DNA of 64,000 bases. Source: Sciurus carolinensis. Lineage: Eukaryota; Chordata; Mammalia; Rodentia; Sciuridae. Under the pieces are notes generated by a model that saw nothing but the letters and a program-made list of their open reading frames with translations, was not told where the DNA came from and ran no database searches. Location of the stretch: assembly GCF_902686445.1 (NCBI RefSeq), contig NC_062214.1, positions 50,255,177-50,319,176 on the forward strand. The letters run 5' to 3'. Position 1 is the first letter of the stretch, and every line of letters starts with the position of its first letter. The translations under genes were made by a program, and so were the position numbers. Below, piece by piece: positions 11,873-23,944 of this stretch.

Positions 11873-12098
11873 GGACATATAATGGGGGGTGGGACGGGTA
11901 GCATTAGGTTTAGGGTTAGGTTTAGAGTTAGGCTAAGGAGAGCAGTAAGAATGAAGGAAAGAAGGACTGTGTAGAGGGAAAAGAGGGGTGGGAGGGGTGG
12001 GAGGGGTGGGAGGGGTGGGGGGGAGGGGAAAAATATAATAAACATCATTACCCTATGTAAACGTAAAAAAAAAAGAAAAAAAAAAAAGAAAAAAAATG
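11873..12098 (+). repeat. L1-A 3' UTR with telomere-like motif, G-run block and A-rich tail
   Basis: Directly after the ORF2 stop, 11904-11932 holds several TTAGG-type units (ttaggtttagggttagg). Then 11984-12028 has repeated GGGGTGGGA units, able in principle to form G-quadruplexes, followed by an A-rich tail. G-rich 3' UTRs are known in mammalian L1s; the telomere-like part is discussed as a finding. Confidence 0.85.
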
Positions 12099-12180
12099 AT
12101 CCTACATAAAGTCAAACTTAGAGCATTGAGCATCTCCTTAAATATAAGAAAATCTTTCTAAATTTAATATTTTCTTTTTT

Positions 12181-12302
12181 TAAAAAATTTTAGTTGTCAA
12201 TGGACCTTTATTTTATTTATTTATATGTGATGTTGAGAATCAAACCCAGTGCTTCACAAATGCGAGGCAAGCACTCTGCCACTGAGCCACAACCCCAGCC
12301 CC
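12181..12302 (-). mobile_element. tRNA-derived SINE (ID type with extended 3' part), minus strand
   Basis: On the minus strand it starts ggggctggggttgtggctcag, an RNA polymerase III A-box-like region, and ends in an A-rich region. Near-identical flanks aatattttctttttt (12166-12180) and aacattttcttttta (12303-12317) are a target duplication. Confidence 0.85.
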
Positions 12303-12479
12303 AACATTTTCTTTTTATTATTATTAACTAAGCTTATAAATTTAAATTCCAGAGGCCAAAATGCCTCAACTACAAAATAGTTTTATATATCTGCTTTCCT
12401 CATGGAATTCTTAGAGAAACTAATGCTATAGAGGAACACACAACATTGTCCAGCAATTAGTTTCTTATTGTAATTTTAT

Positions 12480-13240
12480 TTCTATTTCTTTGCTCTTTTT
12501 TATTTTTTACACTTAATCATTTTATTTTTAGTTTTATATGTTGGTGTGATTCATTATATTTCTACACATGCAGAGTCTGAACTGATCATATCCAACTACT
12601 CTTTATCCACCTCCCCCACACACCCTTCCCAATCTCTAGTAATCACTATTTTACATTCTCATCAAACTTGTTTATATGGTACTTATGAGCAAGAGAACAT
12701 GCAGTAATTTTCTGTGTCTGACTTAATTCACTTAACATAATGTCCTCCTTTCCATCCATTTTGCTTCAGCTGATAGGATTTTATTTTTCTTTATGACTGA
12801 ATAACAGTCCAATGTGTACATATACCACTTTTCTTTACCATTCATTTATTTATGAGTATAGGCTGATTCCATATCTTAGCTATTGTGAACAGTGCTACAA
12901 TAAACATGGGCATTGCAAGTATCTCTTTGGTGTGCTGGTTTTATTTTCTTTGAGAGACACACAAAAGTGGGATTGCTGGATTGTATTTAGATCTGTTTCT
13001 ACTTTTATGAGGAACCTCCATACTGTCTCTATACTAATTTTTGTACTAACTTACATTCACACTAATATGCCCTTTATAGCATGTCCTTTTTTCTCTACAT
13101 TCCTGCCAGAATTCTGTTTTTGTTTTTGTTTTAAAGATAGCCATTTTAATGGGGTGATATTGTAACTCATTGAAGTTTGGATTAGTACTTACCTGATGGC
13201 TAAAGACATTGAAGATTTTTTTCAACTGTGTTGGTTATTT
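12480..13240 (-). mobile_element. Old L1 fragment (L1M type), 3' UTR and end of ORF2, antisense
   Basis: Plus-strand phrases such as acttaacataatgtcctcc, attgtgaacagtgctacaataaacatggg and gtgggattgctgga are antisense forms of a mammalian L1 ORF2 end and 3' UTR. It is highly diverged with no open frame. Confidence 0.8.
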
Positions 13241-14229
13241 TTGTATTTAATATGAAATTTAGAGGGACTGTGCTTCCTAAGTGTTCACTTCTGGTTTGCT
13301 ACATGTCAAATTTGCCTATAATTTTAGATTTAAAATAAAGTACTATAATGTACATGTTAAAATGATTTCATTAAATAGTAGGAACTTTATTAAAATGTCT
13401 GGTTTGTAAGTTGAAATTTATTGTATGAAAAAAAACTTTATCATTAGCACTTCCATTCACTTTTCTTAAACCTATATCCGAATAGTAGGATTATTTATTA
13501 CTAATTTTTTGTAGCACCATTTCATACCATATTTTATAATGCTTATATTATTCTCATAGTTAGAAATAGAGGCTTTTCCTTCTTCTAATGGCAGCTTTAC
13601 TATTTTGTGTAAAATAGCAGTAATATATTAATAGCATAAGTTATTTCTGATATTTAAATTCTTATTCCTTAAAATTTTCGCATCAAAGTTTGTTATGAAT
13701 GATTATCATTTTCTCTAAAATGTTCCTGGTCTAACCACATGCCAGTTGTGAATGCAATTACAGTTGAAAATCATTGCTATGTAGGATTCTTTTTCAATAG
13801 TATACTGATTTTATTCAGGATTAAATGATTTTAAATTTCTCTTAATTTTGTTGCACAAATTAATATTTCTGTTTCGGTTTTAAAGGAGGGGCTCCTTCAC
13901 ATTAGATAGTTGGTTTGCTTGTTTTGGCTTTTACTTATATCCTGTGATTTTGGGTTACAGTTTTCAACTTGGTACACTTTATGACAATGTAGAATATGAA
14001 TCAGTTAATGTTAATTGCCAATAAAATTATGTGTGTGTGTGGTCCATATGTATATAACCACTGTTCTATGACTCATGTGTGTTCTTACTTGATGGTCAAT
14101 TGTTGTTTTAGCCTTTGGTGAGTAGTCATGGATATTGTTTTAAATTTCTCCATCTGTTTACTGATAAATCTACATATTATCTCTGTAAGAAATACCTTTG
14201 TGATCTTAAGAGTTATATAACTTTGCCTT
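13241..14229. other. AT-rich non-coding stretch
   Basis: No gene is seen. The base composition is strongly AT-rich, with a short GT run (about 14030-14040). It may be further decayed L1, but I see no clear anchor motifs. Confidence 0.4.
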
Positions 14230-14730
14230 TCTTTTGTGTATTAGTATAATTTTTCATTGTGATAACAAAATGCATAACACAAAATTTGGGATCATAAATA
14301 TCTTAAGTATGCAGTTCAGCAGTGTTCAGTGTAGTCATGTTGTTATGGAACACATCTCTAAACATTTTCACCTTCTTATGAGACCCACTATTCAATTTCT
14401 CTCTACCTCCAGTATAAGGCAAACACAATTGCTTTCAATTCTATGAGTTTAAGTACTTTGATGTCTCATGTAAGTCATATAGTAATTGTTTTTGTGCCTA
14501 CATTAGTTCACTTAGCACAATGTCCTAAATACTTATCTGCATTGTAGATGCTGTAAGATTTTTTGTTTTGTATAACTGTATAATATTCCATTTTTATATT
14601 TTAAACTTCTTCAACCATTCCTATATCCAGGCATATTTCAGCTGCTTTACCTTTCAGATTTTGTGTAAAATACTATATTGAACACAGGTGTGCAAATATG
14701 TATGTCAGTGTACTTCTGTGCTCTCTATCC
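14230..14730 (-). mobile_element. Old L1 3' UTR fragment, antisense
   Basis: The stretch from cattgtgataacaaaatgc through agttcacttagcacaatgtcc to ttgaacacaggtgtgcaaatatg follows the antisense order of an old mammalian L1 3' end. It is truncated where L1-E begins. Confidence 0.7.
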
Positions 14731-14755
14731 TATTCCATTAACCTATTTTTCTGCT

Positions 14756-15348
14756 TTTCAGTATGGAGATTCCTTAAAAAACTTGAAATGGAACCACCAT
14801 TTTGACCCAGCTATCCCACTCCTTGGCCTATACCCAAAGGACTTAGAATCAGCACACTACACTGATGCAGCCACATCAATGTTTATAGCACCTCAATTCA
14901 TAATAGCTAGATTGTGGAACCAACCTAGATGCCCTTCAATAGGTGAATGGATAAAGAAACTGTGGTGTATATACACAATGGAATATATTCATCCATAAAG
15001 AATAATAAAATTAGTTCATTTGCAGGTAAATGGATGGAGTTGGAGAATATCATGCTAAGTGATATAAGCCAATCCTCCAAAAAAAGGTCGAATGATTTCT
15101 CTCATAAGTGGATGATGATATACAATAGGCAGGGGAGGCAAGAATGGAGGAAGGATGGATCGTATAGAGGAAAACCAGGGTTGGGAAGAGGGAGGGGGAA
15201 TGAAAGCTAATAGAATGAGACAAACATCATTACCCTATGTACATGTATGATTACACAAACAGTGTGACTCTACATTGTGTACCACCAGAGAAATCAAAGT
15301 TGTACCCCATTTGTATACAATGAATCCAAATTTCCACACACAAAAAAA
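14756..15348 (+). mobile_element. L1-E: 5'-truncated L1, end of ORF2 plus 3' UTR
   Basis: It begins inside the ORF2 C-terminal region (translates [20 protein letters not shown] ...) and runs to a short A-rich tail near 15340. The 3' UTR (gtatgattacacaaac, tgtaccaccagagaaatc) differs from L1-A and represents an older subfamily. Confidence 0.88.
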
Positions 15349-15849
15349 CCAGGAGGGTACATTAGGTGGGCAAGAGCAGGAAAGGAAGTGAAGGGATGCT
15401 GATCACCTGAACAGGGCAGAAAATAGAACAAGAATAAAACATAGGTTCTCCTCATCATCTCTTTACTCCAATATTTCTTAAATTAATCACGATAGTCCCA
15501 AAGAAGAACATTTCAACTCTTAGATTTTAACCTTTCTCAGCACTTTCCTTTTGGAGAATATGTTGAATGCATATCACTGTGAAAATTTGTAGAACACTGA
15601 ATTTTTAAATTTACCATCAATTTCTGACCTCTTAAGTTGAGGGTACTATGGAAAATTTGTTAGAAATTTAGTTTGATAAATAGCCTTTGACTCAGAATTT
15701 TTTAGTAATCATTTTATCATACTTCAGAGATCAGAGTTGCATTTATTTTATAGTGATTTTAAAATAATGAGTTGTAAAAAACAAGACTTTATAAAGCTTA
15801 TGGATAAAAGTCACATATTGAATAAATAGGTAGCATTTCATTGTTTTCC
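15349..15849. other. Non-coding stretch, nothing recognised
   Basis: AT-rich unique-looking sequence; no frame, RNA gene or repeat boundary that I can support. Confidence 0.4.
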
Positions 15850-16125
15850 AAAAAAATATTAGTCTGCTTTTAGCTAGACCAAAATATTTTTATTATTGTA
15901 GATTTGTAATATAAAGTCAGGAGATGCCTCCAATGTTTTCCTCTTTTGAATATTATGAAGCTCTTAATGGTCCTTTGATATTTCTGTAGTTATTAGAATA
16001 GCCATTTTATTTCTATAAAATAAAGACATTGAAACGTGATAGGGATTTCACTGGATCTGCAGGTTACTTTCGGTAGTATAGGCATCTTCATGATGCTAAG
16101 CCTTTCAACCCTTGGACAAGAGCAC
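15850..16125 (-). mobile_element. Old L1 ORF2 fragment, antisense
   Basis: Plus-strand text such as tataaagtcaggagatgcctcc and ttcactggatctgcaggtta followed by ggtagtataggcatcttcatgat is the antisense of the old L1 reverse-transcriptase C-terminal region. It is cut off where the GC-rich block begins. Confidence 0.7.
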
Positions 16126-16650
16126 ATTCATAGTGTATTGTGCAGATTCTGCTGCCTCAGATGCCACTGCCATCACACGGAGGTTTTCTCTAGGGCCGCA
16201 CCTGCTCCTGGTGCTGCTGCCCTGTATGCCCAGAGGTATTTTCTCCAGCGTGGCTGCCATCTGCACTGCCACCGCTGCCACAGCTGCCACTGACCCACTG
16301 CCTACTGCCACCGGCCCCCACCACTACCTCTTCCACCACTGCTCAGAGGTCCACTGCCAGGGGGACTCCAGGTTTGTTACACATGGCCACAAAGGAAAAT
16401 AGAAAGAGGTATAGAATTTTTAGTGTGTTGTCACATTCCTTTCCCTGATTTTCAAAAATGGCCACATTCACCTTGGGATTCCAGCCAGGGTCTGGGGGCT
16501 TGGGGTGCAAACAGGTTTGCTGCACTGCCATCTTTGGGTGCAGCCACCCCTGTCTGGTGACAACAGCCAGGATCTGGAGGTTCAGTGACAGTGTGCCTAT
16601 GGGTTTGGCTGCACTTGGGGCAGAAGAAATTCTAAGGGAGAAATTTAAAA
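16126..16650. other. GC-rich block of unknown origin between two old L1 pieces
   Basis: About 520 bp, clearly GC-richer than both sides, with repeated gctgcc/ccactgcc triplet-like runs (16140-16340) and a later part resembling gccagggtctgggg and ccaggatctggagg. It lies between an antisense old L1 fragment and the sense L1-F fragment. Overlapping frames of 60-100 codons are low-complexity and look accidental. It could be an old L1 5' UTR or a small unrelated insertion. Confidence 0.4.
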
Positions 16651-17058
16651 ATGTTTAAAGTTCTTAGACTCAAATGACAATATTGATAAAACATACCAGG
16701 ATTTCTGGGACACTACAAAGACAGTTCTAAGAGGAAAGTTTATAGCTGTCAAGGCCTACATAAGAAACTCAGAAAAATCCAAAATAAACATCATAATGAC
16801 AAATCTCAAGACCCTTGAAAAAGAAGAACAAACCAAATCCAAAGTCAATAGAAGTAAGGAACGAATAAGATCAGGGTCAAACTTGGGAATAAAAAATATA
16901 TAAAAGATCAATGAAACAAAGAGATGATTCTTTGAAAAAATAAATAAGATTGATGGGCCATTAGCCAAATTAACCAAAAAATTAAAAAGAGAGAAGAACC
17001 AATTTAATAAAATTAGAGCTATAAAAGGAGAAATTACCACAGATCTTTCAGAAAACCA

Positions 17059-19480
17059 GTGAATAGTTTTGAAAACTTGTACTCCAATAAATTAGATAAC
17101 TTAGAAGAAATAGATCCATTTCTAGACAAATACCATTTGCCAAAACTGAATCAAGAGAACATAGAAAACCTATACAGACCAGGACCTTGTAATGAGATGG
17201 AAGCAGTACTGAAAAGTCTTCCAACAAAGAAAAGTTCAGAACCAGATGCATTCTCAGCTGAATTCTACCAAACCATTAATAAATACTCCTCAAATTATGA
17301 CATGAAATAGAAAGTGATGGAACGCTTTCAACTTTTTTCTATGAAGCCAGTATGACACATATATCAAAAACAGGTAAGGACACAGCAATGAAAGAAAACT
17401 ACAAACAAATATCCCAGATGAACTTAGATGTAAAAATACTTAATAAAATATTAGCAAATAGTTTTTCAACAATATATTAAGAAGATTATATACCATGACC
17501 AAGTTTGTTTTATTCCAGAGTTGTAAAGATGGTTTAACATACACAAATCAATAAATGTAGTTCATCACATAAGTAGAACTTTTTAAAAATCACTTAGTCA
17601 TCTCAATATATGCAGAGAAGACCTTCAACAAAATTCAGTACCAATTCATGATAAAAACACTGAAGAAACTAGTGATAGAAGAAACCTACCTCAGCATCAC
17701 AAAGGCTACATGCAAAAAAAAGTCAGTGAATGCAGAAAATGTGAAAGTATTTTCTTTTAAATCTGGAACAGGACAAGGATATCCACTCTCAACACTCCTC
17801 TTTAATATAGTATTAGAAATTCTAACCAGAGCAACTAGGCAAGAGAAGGAAACAAAAGGGATGAAAATAGGAAAGGAAGAAGTCAAGTCATCACTGTTTG
17901 TAGATTATATGATACTATACCTAGAAAATCTAAAAAACTCCACCAGAAGACTGTTAGAGCTAATAAACAAGTTTGCAAAGTAGCAGGTTACAAAATTAAC
18001 ATCAAAATACACACTACTGCCATGTATATCTAAAAACAACAAATTTTTTAAAAAATACAAGAGGAAAAAAATAAAATGTTGAAAAAATTAACATACAAAA
18101 ATCCATAACTTTTATTCCAACAATAAATCTGGTGAGAAAAAAATCAGGAAAACAATTCCATTTACAATGCACAAAAAAAAATACCTAGGAATAAATCAAA
18201 CCAAGGAGGTGAAAGACCTCTTTGATGAAAATTATATAGGATGAAGAAAGAAATAGAAGACTTCAGAAGATGAAAAGCCCTCCCTTGTTCATGGATAGGC
18301 AGAATTAATATTGTTCAGATGGCCGTACTACCAAAAATAAAATACAGATTTAATGCAATCCCCATCAAAATATCAATGACATTCTTCACAGAACTAAAAA
18401 AAAAAAAAGTCCTAAAATTCATTTGGAAGAATAAAAAACCCAGAATACATAAAGCAATTTTAAGTCAAAAAAATAAATGCTGGGTGCATCATAATTCCTT
18501 TGTTCAAGTTATACTACAGAGCTATAGCAATAACTCTACTGTACTGGCATAAAAATACGCACAGGGCTGGGGATATAGCTCAGTTGGTAGAGCGCTTGCC
18601 TGGCAAGCACAAGGCCCTAGGTTCAATCTCCGGCACCAAAAAAAAATACACACAGACCAATGTTACAGAATAGAAGGTACAGAAACAAACCCACACAAAT
18701 ACAGTCATCTGACCCTTGACAAAGGTACCAAAAACATTCATTGTAGCAAAGACAGCCTTTTTATCAAATGATGATGGGAAAGCTTGTTGTTCATAAGTAA
18801 ACGAATGAGACCAGACTCTCATATCTCACCCTACACAAAAAATCAACTCAAAATAGATCAAAGACCTAGAAATTCGACCAGAACTTATGCAACTCCAAGA
18901 AGAAAACATAGGCTCAACACTCCAGCATATACTCACAACTACTTTCTCATTAGGACCCCTAAATCTCATTATCTCATGCCAAGTTTTAATAAATGGGATG
19001 GCATCAAATTAAAAAGCTTATTCACAGCAAAGGAATTGATTAGGAATGTGAAGAGATAACCTACAGAATGGGAAAAAAATCTTTGCTAGCGACTCTCTGA
19101 CAGAGTATTCATATCAATAATATACAAGGAACTCAAAGAACTTAACACCAAATAAATAATTAACCCAATTAATAAATGGGCAAATGAACTGGACAGTTCT
19201 CAAAAGAAGAAATACAAATGACCAACAAATATGTGGAAAAAATGTTCAATATTATTAACAATTAGGGAAATGCAAATCAAAACTACATTGAGATTTCATC
19301 TCACTCTAGTCATAATGCAGCCCATCAATAATACTAACAATAATAAATGCTGTAGAGGATGTGGGGGAAAGGGAACATTTTTCCACTGTTGATAGACTGT
19401 AATTAGTACAACCACTATGGAAATCAGTATATAGGAATGTAACCACCATAAGACCCAGTTATACCACTTCTTGGTATTTA
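17059..19480 (+). pseudogene. Decayed L1-F ORF2 reverse-transcriptase remnant
   Basis: Open islands of 70-111 codons keep recognisable order: [15 protein letters not shown] (about 17130), [20 protein letters not shown] (about 17770), FVDYMILYLENLKNSTRRLLEL (about 17895), and [16 protein letters not shown] (about 18415). The catalytic FADD is FVDY, so the product would be dead even without the frameshifts. The SINE at 18564 interrupts it further. Confidence 0.85.
18564..18642 (+). mobile_element. ID-type SINE in L1-F
   Basis: It starts gggctggggatatagctcag and carries gttcaatctc, matching tRNA-like A and B boxes, then a short A tail. The flanks aaaatacgcacag (18551-18563) and aaaatacacacag (18643-18655) are a target duplication. 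Confidence 0.92.
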
Positions 19481-19492
19481 TCTAAAGAATTA

Positions 19493-19699
19493 TGCTGGGT
19501 GCCGTGGTCCATGCCTGTAATCCCAGCAGCTTGCAAGGCTGAGAGGCTGAGACAGGAGGATCACAAGTTCAAAGCCAGCTTCAGCAAAAGGAAAGCGTGA
19601 AGCATCTCAGTCTCTAAATAAAATACAAAATAGCACTTGGGGATGTGGCTCAGTGGTTGAGTGCTCCTGAGTTCAATACCCAGTACCCCACCCCCCAAA
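19493..19699 (+). mobile_element. Dimeric SINE (B1-like plus ID-like, MEN/B1-dID type) in L1-F
   Basis: The first part (ccatgcctgtaatcccagca ... gagacaggaggatcac) is 7SL/B1-like and the second (ggggatgtggctcagtgg ... gttcaatacccagtacc) is ID-like. A short duplication aaagaatt flanks it. This composite is characteristic of squirrels and supports the species inference. Confidence 0.88.
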
Positions 19700-20204
19700 A
19701 AAGAATTCAAGTCATTATACTATGGGGACTCATGCATACCCATGTTTATAGCAACACAATTAACAAGAGCCAAACTATGGAACCAGCGTACGTGTCTATC
19801 AGTGGATGAATGAATAAATGGATAAAGAAAATGTGGTATACATACACAATGGAGTTTTATTTAGCCATAAAAAATGAAATTATGTCATTTGCAGGAAAAA
19901 TGATGGAACTTAAGAACATAATATTAAGCAAAATAATCCAAACTCAGTAAGTTAAGCATCATCTTTTGTCTTATATGAGGAAATAGAGAGGAAAAAGGAA
20001 AAAAAAGTTTGGGGTGGATCTTATGAAAATCAAAGGAGATGAATACAATAGAGGAAAGGGACTGGAGAAGGGAAAGAGAAAATATTGAGGAGTGATATTG
20101 ACCAAATTATATTGTTATAATGTGTGCATGTACAAATATGCAACAACAAATTTCACAATTTTGTACAACTATAATGCACCAATAAAAAATATGTGGAAAA
20201 AGAA

Positions 20205-21330
20205 TGATTTTGATGTGTATAGTATTCTTCGTTGGCAGGTTTTTATGGTTCAGTTTTGTGAAACTCATGCTACTCTCCTGGTCTGTCAAATTTCTGCTGA
20301 GAAGTCTGCTGCCAGGCAAATTGGGATACCCTGATATGTTGTTTCTTTCCTTTTTATAGCCTTGATAATGTTCCCTATCTTTTAATGTTGACATCTTGCT
20401 CTTAAGATGTCTTGGGATCCTCAGTTGTGTTAGTGATCTTTGACCTTCCTATATCTGGATATTTTTATCCTACTCTAAATTTGGAAAGGTTTCCATTATT
20501 ATTTCTTTCTACTTTATATTATAACTTTCTACTCCTTCGGAATTCTGATGGCTTACTTGAATGCTAATAATCCAAATACTTGCTCTTTTAATGGTGTCCC
20601 AATGTGCCTAGAAGCTTTCTTTTTCTTTCTTTCTTTTTCTTTTTTCTTTTTTTTTTTTTGAAGGGATTGAATCCAGCAGTGCTTAACCGTGGAGCCACAT
20701 CCTCAATTCGTTTTTCATTTATTTATTTTGAGACAGGGTCTTGCTAAGTTGCTGAAGGTGGCTTTGAGGCTCCTTGTCTCAGCCTCCTAAGCCACTGGAA
20801 TTACAGGCATGCACTGTAAGCTTCCTTTATTCCCCTTCATTCCTTTCCTTTTCTTTTCTGACTGTATATTTTAACATATCTTGTCTTCAGACTTGCTAAT
20901 TATTTCTACTGTTTGATCTGTCCTGCTATTGATGATATCACATTTTTAATTTCACTAAGTTTATCTTTAAGCTCAAAATTTCTGTTAAGTTTCTCAGTTT
21001 AGAGCATTGAATTATTTCTCAGTATTTTCTTCCAATTCCATTGAGTCTCCTTAAAATATCCATTTTAAATCCTCTAACAGTTCTCCCATATTGATTACTA
21101 TCTGTCCAGTTTTTAGCACTTTTTTGGCTCTTGGGTTAGGTCATGCTTTCCAAAAAGCTCTCAGTGCTTGTGTGCCATCTTCTGGGCATTGAAGAATTAG
21201 GTATTTATTTCAGTCTTCTTAATGTGGCTTTTGTTTTGCCTGTCTTTCCAGATAGTCTAAGTTGACAGTTTATATCTCTGAACAAATAGTCACTTCCACT
21301 ATTTCGGCACTGAATTGTTCCTGCTTACTG
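20205..21330 (-). mobile_element. Old L1 5' part (ORF1 and leader), antisense
   Basis: Plus-strand pieces such as ttttaatggtgtcccaatgtg, cttcagacttgctaattatttc and ctttaagctcaaaatttctg follow the antisense order of old mammalian L1 ORF1 and upstream sequence. It is decayed and interrupted by the SINE at 20622. The outer boundaries are uncertain. Confidence 0.6.
20622..20818 (-). mobile_element. Dimeric B1-like/ID-like SINE, minus strand
   Basis: A T-rich run, then ID-like antisense (gattgaatccagcagtgctt ... gagccacatcc), then B1-like antisense (gagacagggtcttgctaag ... ggaattacaggcatgcac). The flanks aagctttc and aagcttcc are a likely target duplication. Confidence 0.85.
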
Positions 21331-22057
21331 GTGTGCTGAATCTGTTTTTGGTGTGTACTATCTCTATTTCAGCAGTAGAGGGTGATCCAAGACCAGATTT
21401 GTTCCAAATCTGCCATTGGTGTGTTGTTCAAAATAAATCAGGGAAGTACTAGAAGGAGTAGTCTATCCCCACAGTCCTCTCTGTGGGATCAGAGTCAGCC
21501 CTAGTCCCCATCTACAGTCACTGGTTTATAACCAGACACCATGGTAGAGTAACCATGGAAGGATGAGCTATAGGTTCCTATGCCATGCATGTGGCCACCT
21601 ATGCCACGAACCCATGACAGACACTAAGACTACCGTCTATGAAGATCAGAATAGCACTGAGGAAAGATCAATGACCTCACTGCTATGTGCTGCCTATTGA
21701 CAACATGGACTTGTACCTCACAGCATCTGCAACCTAAGCACAAGTGATGCTATCTAAAAGAGAGTCTGATACTAGGATGGCATGTTTTCCTCTGGCATTG
21801 GAGCCCTTCCAGAGCAGGCAGGCCCAGGATTGGGGTCCACTATTAGGGTCTTCCTAGTGTTAGTTTTTTACCAACCTTGTATGCTTAATAACATTGCTGG
21901 TACTTATATACTTGCTGGTATATAAGAAAGTGATTTTTGTACCTTGATTTAATGTCCTGCATTATGCAGCATGTCTTTATTATTTTGGGGTTTTCATGAA
22001 TTCCCCAGGATTTATTTTATATATTGGATTCTATTTTGAGCATTAAAAGACAATTTT
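21331..22057. other. Non-coding stretch without a recognised gene
   Basis: No frame or RNA gene is supported. Moderately GC-rich around 21470-21830; a decayed L1 leader is possible but not shown. Confidence 0.35.
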
Positions 22058-22150
22058 GGGCTGGGGATGTAGCTCAGTTGGTAGGGTACTTGCCTCACAT
22101 GCACAAGGTCCTGGGTTTGATCCCCAGCACCATAAAAAAAAAAAAAAAAA
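22058..22150 (+). mobile_element. ID-type SINE with long A tail
   Basis: It starts gggctggggatgtagctcag, has the B-box-like gggtttgatcc, and ends in about 18 A. Flanks aaaagacaatttt (22045-22057) and aaaagacaatttc (22149-22161) are the target duplication. The long A tail suggests a fairly young insertion. Confidence 0.92.
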
Positions 22151-22161
22151 AGACAATTTCA

Positions 22162-23944
22162 TTCTTTCCTTTGCAATTGGAGTTGTTTTCCTCATTTCCT
22201 TCCTTTATTCATGAGCAAAACCTTTAATGTGATACTGAATGAGGTATGGTAAAAATGAATATTCCTATGCTGTTCCAATATTAGAGAGAAAATATGCTTT
22301 CAACATTAAGTACAATGTTTACTTTAGGTTTTATGTACATGTCTTTTATCAGATTGTACAAGTTCCAATAGTTTGTTTAGGTTTTTAATCATAAATGGGC
22401 TCTAGACTTAAAGCATTTTTTTCTCCTGTGCTGATTGAAGGTAAAGTATATTGGTATTATTTATTTTTCATATGGTGTCTTACATTAATTTTTAAATACC
22501 CATTGAAATGTAATTGATATTTACAATACACTCACATGTGTTTAATTATATAATTCAGATTGAATAGATGCATATAGATACCCTCACCACAATCAAGGTA
22601 ATAAGCATTCCCATGTTAAGTGTTCTTATGACAACACACATACATGCACACAGGGACTCATGAGAAAATATTGAACAACTAATGGATATCTTAATAGATT
22701 TTTGGATGTTAAACCAAATGTGTATTTTAGACAAATACCACTGGACCATAGAATATAATCCTTTCTATATGTCTCTGGATTCAGCTAATTAATAATATAT
22801 TAAGGACTTCTTTGTCAACATTCAATAGAGCTATGTTTCATAGGATTTTTTATGATGCTTTTGTGTGATTTATATGGTATGAAAATCCTGGCCATGTAAA
22901 CAGAATCGAGAGGTGTTCCCTTCTCTTCTTTTTGAAAATATTATAAATGGCATTCATTGTCATTAAAAATTTGTAGAATGATTCAGTAACACTACATTGG
23001 TCTGAGTATTCCTTCATGAAGAATTTCACCCAAATATCTTTAAATTTTATGTCTATTAATCTACTCATGAATCTGTCTTATTTCTATCCCTATAGGAATT
23101 TGTTTATGATTTGTAGTAGTCTATATTTCTGCTATCATCATGGAAGTTAGTGTATGAAATAATTGAAACAGTAAAGTTTTGGGGTAATCCATGAATACAC
23201 TATTTCCAAGGTCTCTGATAGAGGAAGGAAAAAAATTATTATAACCACTGTATCTACCACACAGATTTATGTTATGAGACAAATCAAATTGAGTATTAAC
23301 TAAATCAGGGATTATACTACTTGATTTTAAGAGATTCTTTATTTCTGTTTTTGTTTTTCTTGTTGAAAAGAAATAGACTATTATGTAAACAGGCCCAAGC
23401 AAAAAAGAAAACAAGAATGTAATATGCAGTTTGAGTTTTAATCAAGATGGCAGACTTATTTTGATATCAAGATAACTCTGAATGTAGAAAAATTTCCTTC
23501 TCTTCAATTTTTTTGAAATTGAGAAGAATGGGTATTGGTTCTTCTTTTGATTCAGAGTAAAATCCTCAGGTCCTGATCTTTTCTTTGATGGTAGGGTTTT
23601 TATTACATGTCCAATCTCTTTATTCATTGTTAGTATATTCACATTTCCTATTTCTTTATAGTTCAATCTGATAAGTTATAGGTGCACAGAAATGTACCAT
23701 TTCTTTGTTATCTAATTCATTGTTGCATAATTGTTCTTAAAAATATGATGATCATTTGTACATTTGAGGTATTAACTGTGATGTTCCTTTTTTCATTTAT
23801 GATTTTATTTATTTGGGTATTCTCTTTTTTCCTTAATTAGTCTAGCTGAAATTTTGTCAATTTTTTTATCTTAAAATACCAACTTTTTTAGTCCATATTT
23901 AATTTGTTTCTTCTCTGATCATTATTATTTCTTTCCTTATACTA
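22162..23944 (-). mobile_element. Old L1 ORF2 fragment, antisense
   Basis: In antisense order I see the reverse-transcriptase region (ctgttccaatattagagag, aggtttttaatcataaatggg), then the segment upstream of it (atcctcaggtcctgatctttt at about 23563), then the region near the endonuclease/RT linker (aaaataccaactttttta at 23873). About 22440-22690 does not fit and may be another old insert. Highly decayed. Confidence 0.75.

Larger units (their letters stand above)
6982..12098 (+). mobile_element. L1-A: young LINE-1, plus strand, interrupted at its 5' side by the provirus
   Basis: It contains ORF1, ORF2, a G-rich 3' UTR and an A-rich tail (about 12066-12098). Sequence just upstream of ORF1 matches the same place in L1-B, so the 5' UTR must lie on the far side of the provirus, outside the window. 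Few lesions are present compared with most other L1 copies here, so it is among the youngest. Confidence 0.93.
16651..20195 (+). mobile_element. L1-F: old L1, second half of ORF2 to 3' end, plus strand
   Basis: It starts inside ORF2 (gacactacaaagacagttctaagagg) and passes the region equivalent to SPGPDGF at about 17225 (degraded to SSEPDAF). It continues through a TGQGYPLSTLLFN block near 17770 and a FVDYMILYLE degraded FADD block near 17897. The cysteine-rich region near 19350 is followed by a 3' UTR and a short A-rich end near 20190. Numerous frameshifts and stops mark it as old. Two SINEs have landed in it. Confidence 0.9.

Noticed and set aside
16036..16402. Frames of 85-96 codons in the GC-rich block as a small gene
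   Set aside because: The composition is low-complexity Ala/Thr/Cys/His from CCACTGCC-like runs, and the frames cross the L1 junction.
18564..18642. A tRNA-Ala-like gene
   Set aside because: A and B boxes are present, but the unit ends in an A tail, has a target duplication and recurs as a family, so it is an ID SINE.
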